Shown: piece by piece, positions 1 to 6,298 of the stretch
How the letters are laid out: every line of letters starts with the position of its first letter
How positions within the stretch are numbered: position 1 is the stretch's first letter
Source: Gammaproteobacteria bacterium
GTDB lineage: Bacteria > Pseudomonadota > Gammaproteobacteria > Francisellales > CACEW01
Assembly (NCBI GenBank): GCA_028282045.1
Contig: JANQIS010000081.1
Span: 1 to 6,901, forward strand
Direction of reading: 5' to 3'
Length of the DNA stretch: 6,901 bases
Notes under the pieces: model-generated
What the model was told of the DNA's origin: nothing
Databases searched by the model: none
What the model saw: the letters and a program-made list of their open reading frames with translations, nothing else
Position numbers and translations under genes: made by a program

Positions 1-2
1 AT

Positions 3-452
3 TGGTGTATTCAAAAAATTGCAGCTAATAAAGATTTGACCATGCCAGCACCGCAAAATGCTGAGGATAGTGTGAGATACGATGTTGGCAATAATACAGT
101 TGAGGAAATAAGCCGCGCGGAACAAATCCACCGTGATGCCCTGCTGGCTCGGGCATTAGCAAGTGATCCGCATGCTGATTTTGATACCGTAAAACAACGG
201 CTATTTGGTACAGCTAGTTTTGCTGAAAGCCCAACGAGGGCTTCTGCCGCCGCTGCGGCATCTGTTACAACGCATGATACATCATCAGCAGCGGCATCCG
301 CTGCTGCGAGACCGAGTAGTTGCCCTTTCCAGGCTGCCCATGCATCAAGAGCAGCAGTGCCGCAAGCAATGCGCACAGGTTTATCAGCTACAGAAGTGCA
401 TGAGTTAGATAGTAGTAGCGCGTCAGCATCCGCTTCAACTCCTGTCTGCTGA
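3..452 (+). CDS. 3' part of an unrecognised gene; product with Ala/Ser-rich C-terminal tail
   Basis: I do not recognise this protein. The frame is open from the left edge of the window (first full codon at 3) to a TGA at 450-452, so the gene very likely begins upstream. The internal TTG at 36 and ATG at 42 have no convincing ribosome binding site. About 149 residues are visible. The first half reads like a folded or helical protein, with a charged stretch (VEEISRAEQIHRDALLARAL) followed by DPHADFDTVKQRLFG. From about base 228 onward roughly half the residues are Ala or Ser, in runs such as SAAAAAS, SSAAASAAA and SSSASASAS, and the protein ends in STPVC. There is no obvious membrane segment. 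The tail looks disordered or linker-like. The codons for Ala and Ser are mixed, so this is not a simple triplet expansion. A secreted, effector-like or surface protein is possible, but nothing here proves it. Confidence 0.6.
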   Translation, partial: WCIQKIAANKDLTMPAPQNAEDSVRYDVGNNTVEEISRAEQIHRDALLARALASDPHADFDTVKQRLFGTASFAESPTRASAAAAASVTTHDTSSAAASAAARPSSCPFQAAHASRAAVPQAMRTGLSATEVHELDSSSASASASTPVC

Positions 453-532
453 CGGCAGGCTGTTATGCGAGCAGCCGCGATGTTTCACTTTTTTTGCTAA
501 ACTTATGCATATGCCTTTTAAAATTGATAAGT

Positions 533-1171
533 ATGCTGCAGTTTCTTTTTGCTTTGATTATTAGCTACCTGGCTGGCCGTTGGTGTGTTGGGATGAGCAT
601 GCGTGCTCACGAGTCAATGGATATGCCTGCAATATCCATACCGCAGGATTGGTTAGTCAGTGTGTGCCTGGTGCTCGATATTATTTTGTATTGGCTGATG
701 GGATGGGGGTGGACCTGGATTGCCGGTGTGGTTCTGGTTACGTATCTGGTTAGCCTGACCTGGATTGATTTTAAGACGTTTTGCTTGCCGACGCATTTAA
801 CCAACGCTTTATTGTGGTTTGGTTTATTCTTCAATTTGTTCGGTCATTTCACCACTATTAGTGGTGCGGTGCTCGGTGTTATTGTGGGCTATGTGACCTT
901 GTCAGTGATTTACTGGGTATTCAAATGGTGGACGGATCAGGAAAGCCTGGGGCCAGGTGATGCCAGGTTTCTTGCCGCTGTGGGTGCCTGGCTTGGCTGG
1001 CATGCGCTGGGACCGATGTTGCTTTTAGGTAGCATTTTGTCATTGGTTGTTGTTGGTTTGCTGATATCAGTAGGGCGTTACCGAAAAGGTCAATTGATCT
1101 CTTTTGGTCCGGGTATTGCTGTAGCAGCTTATGTGGTTATCGTCTACCAAGTATGGACTTTGGCTCATTAA
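533..1171 (+). CDS. Prepilin peptidase-like aspartyl protease (A24 family), N-terminal domain absent
   Basis: This polytopic membrane protein matches the peptidase half of PilD/GspO, which cleaves leader peptides of type IV pilins and type II secretion pseudopilins at the inner membrane. Counting from ATG 533 it has 212 residues. The first catalytic Asp is D79 (LTWIDFKTFCLPTHLT, matching the usual LxxIDxxxxxLPxxLT). The second is D143 in a GxGD motif (LGPGDARFLAAVGAWLGW). The family's C-terminal FGP motif is present as ISFGPGIAVAAYV. The N-terminal region of full-length PilD, with two CxxC pairs and the methylase activity, is missing. PilD is usually near 290 residues. The GxGD motif is followed by A-R where F-K is common. 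An in-frame TTG at 494 would add 13 residues, but 533 is the first ATG and the upstream bases show no ribosome binding site for either. No other pilus genes are visible. It may be a specialised short peptidase or a remnant; only the core call is firm. Confidence 0.82.
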   Translation: MLQFLFALIISYLAGRWCVGMSMRAHESMDMPAISIPQDWLVSVCLVLDIILYWLMGWGWTWIAGVVLVTYLVSLTWIDFKTFCLPTHLTNALLWFGLFFNLFGHFTTISGAVLGVIVGYVTLSVIYWVFKWWTDQESLGPGDARFLAAVGAWLGWHALGPMLLLGSILSLVVVGLLISVGRYRKGQLISFGPGIAVAAYVVIVYQVWTLAH

Positions 1172-1185
1172 TTTTAAGTACGCTC

Positions 1186-1213
1186 TTGCCACAACCTGAC
1201 ACTTGTGCAAAAT
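1186..1213 (+). promoter_or_regulatory. Possible sigma-70 promoter for gcvH
   Basis: TTGCCA (1186-1191, five of six matches to TTGACA) lies 16 bases before CAAAAT (1208-1213, four of six matches to TATAAT), inside the 77-bp gap between the peptidase gene and gcvH. An overlapping alternative is CTGACA (1196-1201) with TCTAAG (1220-1225). Both are weak, and gcvH could instead be read through from upstream. Confidence 0.25.
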
Positions 1214-1235
1214 TCCTTGTCTAAGCATCAATAAG

Positions 1236-1240
1236 AAGGA
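1236..1240 (+). promoter_or_regulatory. Ribosome binding site of gcvH
   Basis: AAGGA lies 8 bases before ATG 1249, which is good spacing. It favours 1249 over the out-of-frame ATG at 1244, which sits only 3 bases after the motif. Confidence 0.75.
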
Positions 1241-1248
1241 AGCATGCC

Positions 1249-1632
1249 ATGAGCCAAATTGATCAAGAATGCTATTATGCCGATACCCATGAGTGGGCCA
1301 GAGTTGAAGCTGATATTGCCACTGTCGGTATTTCTGACCATGCGCAAGCACTACTGGGCGATTTAGTTTATGTTGAAGTGCCGGAAGTTGGTCAGAGAGT
1401 TGCTGCCGGTGATGAAGCCGGTGTGGTGGAATCGGTTAAAGCGGCTTCTGATGTTTACAGCCCGGTTTCCGGTACGGTTATTGAAGTCAATAGTGATTTA
1501 GAAAATGCACCAGATTTGGTTAACAGCGATCCTTATAATGATGGCTGGCTGTTTAAGGTAAAGCTCGATGACCCTGATGAGGTTGAGGCGCTGCTGAGTG
1601 CACAGGACTATGCTGGTGAGATTGAAGAATAA
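1249..1632 (+). CDS. gcvH: Glycine cleavage system H protein (lipoyl carrier)
   Basis: GcvH carries the aminomethyl intermediate of glycine breakdown on a lipoyl-lysine arm, shuttling between the P, T and L proteins in the cytoplasm. The 127-residue product has the usual family length and opens with the typical [13 protein letters not shown] segment. The lipoylation site is K64 in [17 protein letters not shown], with the conserved ES-V-K-A context. The C-terminal half has the usual [17 protein letters not shown] stretch. The start at 1249 is supported by a well-spaced AAGGA. The gene follows the prepilin peptidase-like gene by 77 bp and precedes gcvPA by 193 bp. gcvT, often immediately upstream of gcvH in related bacteria, is not here. 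Lipoylation would need LipA/LipB or LplA encoded elsewhere. The identification is secure. Confidence 0.97.
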   Translation: MSQIDQECYYADTHEWARVEADIATVGISDHAQALLGDLVYVEVPEVGQRVAAGDEAGVVESVKAASDVYSPVSGTVIEVNSDLENAPDLVNSDPYNDGWLFKVKLDDPDEVEALLSAQDYAGEIEE

Positions 1633-1638
1633 AAATGG

Positions 1639-1650
1639 CTCTGTGAGGCA
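1639..1650 (+). repeat. 12-bp direct repeat, copy 1 (after gcvH stop)
   Basis: CTCTGTGAGGCA begins 7 bp after the gcvH stop. The identical 12 bases recur at 4671-4682, after the gcvPB stop. A partial inverse match, GCCTCAC, lies at 1772-1778 just upstream of the gcvPA -10 box. The role is unknown. Confidence 0.45.
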
Positions 1651-1653
1651 TTG

Positions 1654-1663
1654 TTAAGCTTAA
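1654..1663. repeat. 10-bp perfect palindrome in the gcvH-gcvPA spacer
   Basis: TTAAGCTTAA reads the same on both strands and lies 21 bp after the gcvH stop. GTTAAG (1653-1658), which overlaps it, also matches the inverse of CTTAAC (1684-1689). This could be a dimeric regulator site or a weak RNA fold. The bases do not settle which. Confidence 0.35.
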
Positions 1664-1694
1664 GTTACTGAATCCGTTATTGCCTTAACCTAAC

Positions 1695-1715
1695 GCCGCC
1701 AAACTGCTTGGCGGC
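1695..1715 (+). other. Perfect 8-bp hairpin between gcvH and gcvPA, no U-tract
   Basis: GCCGCCAA (1695-1702) and TTGGCGGC (1708-1715) form a perfect GC-rich stem around a 5-base loop. No T-run follows on either strand, so it is not a classical intrinsic terminator. It may partly attenuate read-through from gcvH or protect the 3' end of its mRNA. The function is inferred. Confidence 0.5.
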
Positions 1716-1786
1716 ATAACACAGTGGATGATAGCAAGGTGGTTATTGAAAACCTGTTGATCTACTCTATGGCCTCACTAAGTAAT

Positions 1787-1796
1787 TGGGTATAAT
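1787..1796 (+). promoter_or_regulatory. Likely promoter -10 box for gcvPA-gcvPB
   Basis: A consensus TATAAT (1791-1796) lies 29 bases before the gcvPA ATG and is followed by a GC-rich stretch (GTCGCG). A TG dinucleotide at 1787-1788 sits one base too far upstream for a textbook extended -10. No good -35 hexamer is present at 16-18 bp; TGGCCT (1770-1775) is a poor candidate. If it is used, transcription would begin near 1803, leaving a leader of only about 23 bases. That leader is too short for a riboswitch. Confidence 0.55.
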
Positions 1797-1825
1797 GTCG
1801 CGTTTGATATGACTTGGTGTGTATT

Positions 1826-3202
1826 ATGGCGTTTATCCCTCATAGTCCTGATGATATTGGTGCTATGTTGTCTGTTATCGGTGTTGACGATGTAGAGCAA
1901 CTGTTTGATGAGATTCCTGCTGCAGTACGTGCGCAATCATTAGCGCAGATTCCCGTACATTTAAATGAAGCGGCTTTGACAAGAGACATGACCGAGCGTG
2001 CAGCACGTGATGCTGGGCAGCTCAACTTTATCGGTGCAGGTGCCTATGAGCATCACATTCCTGCCGCTGTATGGGATATTGTCAGTCGCGGTGAGATTAT
2101 GACGGCCTACACCCCGTATCAAGCTGAGGCCAGTCAAGGTGGCTTGCAGTTGATTTACGAATATCAGACTATGATGGCCAGTTTAATGGGTATGCCAGTT
2201 TCTAATGCGTCGTTGTATGATGGTGCATCTAGTCTGGCCGAAGCAGTGCTAATGGCCGTGCGAGCCAATCGTAAATCTAAAAGTAAGCGTGTTTTGATTT
2301 TAGGCGCAATTGCCCCTAATTACCTTAAAACGGTACAGTCCATCACGCACCATCAAGGTGTGTTAGTACAAGCTTGTAACGTCGATGCGCAAAATGTTGA
2401 TTTGAGCCAATTTGAAGGCAATGATATCACTGCTGTGGTAATCTCCCAGCCTACGTTTTTGGGTAATTTGCAAGAGGTTAATAAGCTCACCGATTGGGCG
2501 CATGCACACGGTGCGCTGGTGATTGGCTTGGTCAATCCGACAGCAATGGCGTTACTCACACCTCCTGGCCAATGGGGCAAACAAGGCGCTGATATTGCCT
2601 GCGGTGAAGGCCAACCGCTCGGGGTGCCGCTGGCCTCTGGCGGGCCATACTTTGGTTTTATGTGCTGTCAACAACCACTGATGCGCCAACTGCCAGGGCG
2701 CATTGTCGGACGCACACAAGATGCTGATGGCCGGCTGGGTTTTTGTTTGACCCTGCAGGCGCGTGAGCAGCATATTCGCCGTTCTAAAGCGACTTCCAAT
2801 ATTTGCACCAACCAAGGTTTGTTGGTGAGCGCAGCAACCATTTATATGAGCTTGCTTGGGCCTGAAGGCTTAAAGCGGGTTGCTTTAGCTTGCCATCACA
2901 ATGCCCAGGCACTGGCACATGCCTGCCAAAGTATTGCCGGTACTACAATCCTCAACCAACAGCCATTCTTCCATGAGTTTGTATTGCAACTGCCCTGCGC
3001 GGTGCAACCGGTATTAGATCACTTGGCACGACAAAATATTCAAGCCGGCTTTGATGTTAGCCGTCATTTTGCCCCACTGAAACAAGGTTTATTGATTTGC
3101 AGTACCGAGGTACATACACTGGAAGATCACCAACGTTTGGTTGCTGCCTTGTCTGAATCCGTGCAGCAATACGCCAGACAACCTGCATTAGCTGAAGCAT
3201 AA
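1826..3202 (+). CDS. gcvPA: Glycine dehydrogenase (decarboxylating) subunit 1, GcvPA
   Basis: This is the N-terminal-half subunit of the split glycine cleavage P-protein. With GcvPB it decarboxylates glycine and loads the aminomethyl group onto lipoyl-GcvH. From ATG 1826 it has 458 residues, a normal length for GcvPA, and begins [15 protein letters not shown] as family members do. An in-frame TTG at 1814 would add only four residues unlike the family. Characteristic blocks are [13 protein letters not shown] (68-80), [13 protein letters not shown] (93-105), [10 protein letters not shown] (131-140), [19 protein letters not shown] (260-278) and [14 protein letters not shown] (317-330). The PLP-binding lysine is not expected here, because it lies in GcvPB. 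There is no strong ribosome binding site before the ATG, while a consensus -10 box lies 29 bases upstream. The stop abuts the gcvPB ribosome binding site, so the two subunits are probably co-translated. The identification is secure. Confidence 0.96.
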   Translation: MAFIPHSPDDIGAMLSVIGVDDVEQLFDEIPAAVRAQSLAQIPVHLNEAALTRDMTERAARDAGQLNFIGAGAYEHHIPAAVWDIVSRGEIMTAYTPYQAEASQGGLQLIYEYQTMMASLMGMPVSNASLYDGASSLAEAVLMAVRANRKSKSKRVLILGAIAPNYLKTVQSITHHQGVLVQACNVDAQNVDLSQFEGNDITAVVISQPTFLGNLQEVNKLTDWAHAHGALVIGLVNPTAMALLTPPGQWGKQGADIACGEGQPLGVPLASGGPYFGFMCCQQPLMRQLPGRIVGRTQDADGRLGFCLTLQAREQHIRRSKATSNICTNQGLLVSAATIYMSLLGPEGLKRVALACHHNAQALAHACQSIAGTTILNQQPFFHEFVLQLPCAVQPVLDHLARQNIQAGFDVSRHFAPLKQGLLICSTEVHTLEDHQRLVAALSESVQQYARQPALAEA

Positions 3203-3203
3203 A

Positions 3204-3209
3204 AGGAGG
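3204..3209 (+). promoter_or_regulatory. Consensus ribosome binding site of gcvPB
   Basis: AGGAGG, the full anti-16S consensus, begins two bases after the gcvPA stop and ends 4 bases before ATG 3214. It fixes the gcvPB start and contrasts with the weak initiation region of gcvPA. Confidence 0.85.
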
Positions 3210-3213
3210 TAGC

Positions 3214-4659
3214 ATGCTCATTTTTGAAAAATCTCATCATGGTTGTTTCGCTACTGCTCAGGCTCCGGAGCCACAACCGGCCCCCAGCACTATCGATCAA
3301 GCCTTGCTGCGTCAAGATAAGCCAAAGCTGCCGGAGGCTTCTGAATTAGAAGTGGTGCGTCATTACACGCAGCTATCACAGAAAAACTTTGGCATCGACA
3401 CTAATTTCTACCCACTGGGTTCTTGCACGATGAAGTACAACCCGCGAGGGGCGCATCGGCTGGCTTCATTGCCTGGTTTCTTAGCACGCCATCCGCATGC
3501 ACACTTAGACAATAGCCAGGGGTTACTGTCTTGTTTGTACGATCTACAACGCTATTTGATGGATTTAACCGGTATGAAAGGCATATCCTTGGCACCGATG
3601 GCCGGCGCGCAGGGTGAGCTTGCCGGTGTTGCGATGATCAAGGCCTATCATCAGGCGCGTGGTGATATGGCGCGTAATACTATTTTGGTGCCTGATGCGG
3701 CCCATGGTACCAATCCTGCTTCTGCTGTGATGTGCGGCTATAAAGTGCAGGAAATTAAAACGGCTGATAACGGTGATATTGATATTGCTGACTTGAAAGC
3801 ACATTTAGGCGGGCATATTGCCGGTATTATGTTGACCAACCCGTCCACCATTGGTGTATTTGAGCGTAAGATTGAGGAGATTGCTCGCTTAGTCCATGAA
3901 GCCGGTGGCCTGTTGTATTATGATGGCGCTAATCTCAATGCCATTATGGGCAAAGCGCGCCCGGGTGACATGGGCTTTGATGTGCTGCATATGAACCTGC
4001 ATAAAACCTTTGCCACACCTCACGGTGGTGGTGGCCCAGGTGCCGGTCCTGTGGCAGTGGCTGAGCGTTTGCTGGCCTATCTGCCAGTACCATTTGTGCG
4101 TTGTGAACAAGGTCGTTATGAATGGGTTGAGGAAACACAGTTACCCACAACTATTGGCCGCTTGTCAGGTTTTGCTGGTAATGCCGGTATCTTGTTGCGT
4201 GCCTATGCCTATGCGCGTTTCTTAGGGCGTGATGGCCTGGTGCGCGCTTCAGAAATTGCAACGCTCAATGCCAATTATCTTATGGTACGGTTACAGGAAA
4301 TTGGTTACACCCTGGCCTACCCTGAGCGCCGCGCCACGCATGAATTTATCATTACTCTAGCGCCGGAACAGAAGCAATATGGTATCAGCGCGTTGGATGT
4401 GGCCAAAGCGTTATTGGATTATGGTATCCATGCACCGACGATGTACTTTCCTTTATTGGTGCCGGAATGCTTGTTAATTGAGCCGACAGAAACGGAGTGT
4501 AAACGCGAACTGGATCATTTTGTTATGGCGATGGAGTCAATTCGTGACCGTATGATCAATGATCCTGAGTCATTGAAAACAGCACCCCATACTCTACCCT
4601 GCCGTCGATTGGATGATGTTAAGGCCGCGCGGGAATTAGACATTGTGTTTAGTGATTAA
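3214..4659 (+). CDS. gcvPB: Glycine dehydrogenase (decarboxylating) subunit 2, GcvPB
   Basis: This is the C-terminal-half subunit of the split P-protein, which carries the pyridoxal phosphate. It acts with GcvPA in a heterotetramer that releases CO2 from glycine. The product has 481 residues, typical for GcvPB. Visible landmarks are [15 protein letters not shown] (64-78), [14 protein letters not shown] (125-138), [10 protein letters not shown] (161-170), [12 protein letters not shown] (235-246), and [20 protein letters not shown] (261-280), in which K264 is the expected Schiff-base lysine. H164 in DAAHGTNP and D237 in YYDGAN match conserved cofactor-pocket positions. The C-terminal [21 protein letters not shown] block is also standard. 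Start 3214 is fixed by the consensus ribosome binding site. The 11-bp gap to gcvPA indicates one transcript. The gene is intact, and the identification is secure. Confidence 0.97.
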   Translation: MLIFEKSHHGCFATAQAPEPQPAPSTIDQALLRQDKPKLPEASELEVVRHYTQLSQKNFGIDTNFYPLGSCTMKYNPRGAHRLASLPGFLARHPHAHLDNSQGLLSCLYDLQRYLMDLTGMKGISLAPMAGAQGELAGVAMIKAYHQARGDMARNTILVPDAAHGTNPASAVMCGYKVQEIKTADNGDIDIADLKAHLGGHIAGIMLTNPSTIGVFERKIEEIARLVHEAGGLLYYDGANLNAIMGKARPGDMGFDVLHMNLHKTFATPHGGGGPGAGPVAVAERLLAYLPVPFVRCEQGRYEWVEETQLPTTIGRLSGFAGNAGILLRAYAYARFLGRDGLVRASEIATLNANYLMVRLQEIGYTLAYPERRATHEFIITLAPEQKQYGISALDVAKALLDYGIHAPTMYFPLLVPECLLIEPTETECKRELDHFVMAMESIRDRMINDPESLKTAPHTLPCRRLDDVKAARELDIVFSD

Positions 4660-4670
4660 CGATACCGGGA

Positions 4671-4682
4671 CTCTGTGAGGCA
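4671..4682 (+). repeat. 12-bp direct repeat, copy 2 (after gcvPB stop)
   Basis: This copy is identical to 1639-1650 and begins 12 bp after the gcvPB stop. With flanks included, 15 of 18 bases match between the copies. The remaining spacer to gabD (to 4768) shows no terminator and no convincing sigma-70 promoter. CTGACA at 4702-4707 resembles a -35 but has no -10 box at standard spacing. Confidence 0.45.
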
Positions 4683-4768
4683 ATCGACTATACCTTGTAC
4701 GCTGACATGCAGTAACCAACAATAATCGCTAAACTTTATGCGTGTTCATTGTTTTTCATGGGGCTGAC

Positions 4769-6217
4769 ATGTCTGTCTTACAATCGGATTTATTGCGTCA
4801 ACAATGTTTTATTAATGGCCAATGGTGTGATGCTGATCAAGGCCAGACCCTGGCGGTGTATAACCCGTTTAATCAACAGCAATTGGGCGTGGTGCCGCTG
4901 TGCGGTGTTGATGAGACACAGCGGGCGATTACCGCGGCTGACGATGCTATGAAAAAATGGGCCTGCAAGCCGGCCAGAGAACGGAGTGCCCTGTTATATC
5001 GCTGGTACGAATTGATTCTTAAGCATATGGACTCGTTAGCAGAGTTGATCACTTTGGAGTGCGGCAAGCCTTTGAGTGAGGCACGCGCCGAGGTGCAGTA
5101 CGGCGCTAGTTTTGTGCAATGGTTTGCCGAAGAAACGAAACGCCTTTACGGTGATATTATTCCGGCTAATAAACATAACCAAAAATTGCTGGTGCTCAAA
5201 CAACCGATTGGGGTGGTGGCAGCAATTACACCGTGGAATTTCCCGTTGGCAATGATTACACGCAAATGTGCCCCCGCCTTAGCGGCAGGTTGTGCCGTAG
5301 TGATCAAGCCTGCTGAGCTGACTCCTTTCTGTGCCTTGGCATTAGCGGCATTGGCACAACAGGCAGAGATGCCCCCAGGGCTAATTAATGTGGTGACCGG
5401 TGATGCGCAACAAATCGGTCAGCGTCTCTGTGATAGCCCGTTGGTAAAAAAACTCTCATTTACTGGCTCTACTAAGGTCGGTAAGTTATTAATGCGCCAG
5501 TGTGCCGATACGGTCAAAAAACTGTCGCTGGAGCTCGGTGGTAATGCCCCGTTTATAGTGTTTGATGATGCTGATATCAACGTGGCCATTGATGCCCTTT
5601 TGGCTTCTAAGTTCCGCAATACCGGTCAGACATGCGTGTGCGCTAACCGTATTTTGGTGCAGGCGGGGGTTTATCAACAATTTGTAAAGCAGGTAGTGCA
5701 GGCTGTGGAACAATTAAAAGTCGGCGATGGTATGCAGCCGGATGTGCAGTTGGGGCCACTGATCAGTCAGGCGGGGTTTGATAAAGTCAAACGCTTAGTA
5801 GAAGATGCCCGCCAACAGGGTGCACGAGTCCTCAGTGGTGGTAGTGCTACCCCAGCCGGTGCCTGGTGTTTTGAGCCTACTGTGATCATGGATGCACCTG
5901 CGAGCGCGGCGATCCATCAAGAAGAGATTTTCGGCCCAGTAATTTCAATTGTGCCTTTTGATACTGAAGATCAAGCCATGACAATGGCCAATAACACACC
6001 GTATGGCCTGGCCTCTTATGCGTTTACCCGTGATCTGGCACGAGTTTGGCGTATCAGTGAGGCGTTGGAGTTTGGTATGGTTTGCTTTAATGAAGGTGTT
6101 TTTTCCAATGAAGCTACACCCTTTGGTGGCGTGAAGCAGTCAGGCTTTGGCCGTGAAGGCTCTAAATATGGTATTGATGAATTCATTAACGTAAAGTACG
6201 TGTGTTTGAACTATTAG
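4769..6217 (+). CDS. gabD: Succinate-semialdehyde dehydrogenase (GabD-like aldehyde dehydrogenase)
   Basis: This enzyme oxidises succinate semialdehyde to succinate with NAD(P)+, the last step of the GABA shunt. From ATG 4769 it has 482 residues, the same length as E. coli GabD. A GGGG at 4760-4763 serves as a weak ribosome binding site, and an upstream GTG at 4742 would add a non-family extension. The aldehyde dehydrogenase landmarks are complete: ITPWNFP with oxyanion residue N157, VVIKPAE with cofactor lysine K180, FTGSTKVGK (231-239), LELGGN with general base E255, GQTCVC with nucleophile C289, and EEIFGP with E386. The NEGVFSNEATPFGG segment (441-454) is typical of succinate-semialdehyde dehydrogenases. 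E183 after K180 suggests NAD+ preference. It lies 109 bp after gcvPB with no clear terminator between, so partial read-through is possible. No gabT or gabP is visible. Family placement is secure, but the exact aldehyde is inferred. Confidence 0.92.
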   Translation: MSVLQSDLLRQQCFINGQWCDADQGQTLAVYNPFNQQQLGVVPLCGVDETQRAITAADDAMKKWACKPARERSALLYRWYELILKHMDSLAELITLECGKPLSEARAEVQYGASFVQWFAEETKRLYGDIIPANKHNQKLLVLKQPIGVVAAITPWNFPLAMITRKCAPALAAGCAVVIKPAELTPFCALALAALAQQAEMPPGLINVVTGDAQQIGQRLCDSPLVKKLSFTGSTKVGKLLMRQCADTVKKLSLELGGNAPFIVFDDADINVAIDALLASKFRNTGQTCVCANRILVQAGVYQQFVKQVVQAVEQLKVGDGMQPDVQLGPLISQAGFDKVKRLVEDARQQGARVLSGGSATPAGAWCFEPTVIMDAPASAAIHQEEIFGPVISIVPFDTEDQAMTMANNTPYGLASYAFTRDLARVWRISEALEFGMVCFNEGVFSNEATPFGGVKQSGFGREGSKYGIDEFINVKYVCLNY

Positions 6218-6298
6218 TTGTGGGTAATGCAGTCTATATCGAAAGGTGTATAGGTATGTTGGGATAAAACAGCATGCTCTAAAACAGTAGTCATGAAA

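Noticed and set aside
11..376. Long open frame on the - strand opposite the left-edge gene
   Set aside because: It is Ala-rich only because it mirrors the GC-rich Ala/Ser codons on the + strand; it has no ribosome binding site, and the + strand frame is more protein-like.
1172..1248. Possible glycine riboswitch before gcvH
   Set aside because: The spacer is only 77 bp and lacks the conserved glycine aptamer core motifs; the leader before gcvPA is shorter still.
1067..1351. Minus-strand open frame across the peptidase-gcvH junction
   Set aside because: It overlaps two well-supported genes and its translation shows no family features.
1695..1715. Intrinsic terminator after gcvH
   Set aside because: The stem is perfect but no T-run follows on either strand, so it was recorded as a hairpin only.
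4742..4768. GTG start giving gabD nine extra residues
   Set aside because: The extension is unlike the family; ATG 4769 gives exactly the E. coli GabD length and has a GGGG motif 5 bases upstream.
6218..6298. Bidirectional terminator between gabD and the convergent gene
   Set aside because: There is no GC-rich hairpin with T-run; only an 8-bp palindrome AGCATGCT (6271-6278) flanked by two TAAAACAG copies (6265-6272, 6280-6287), which could be chance.
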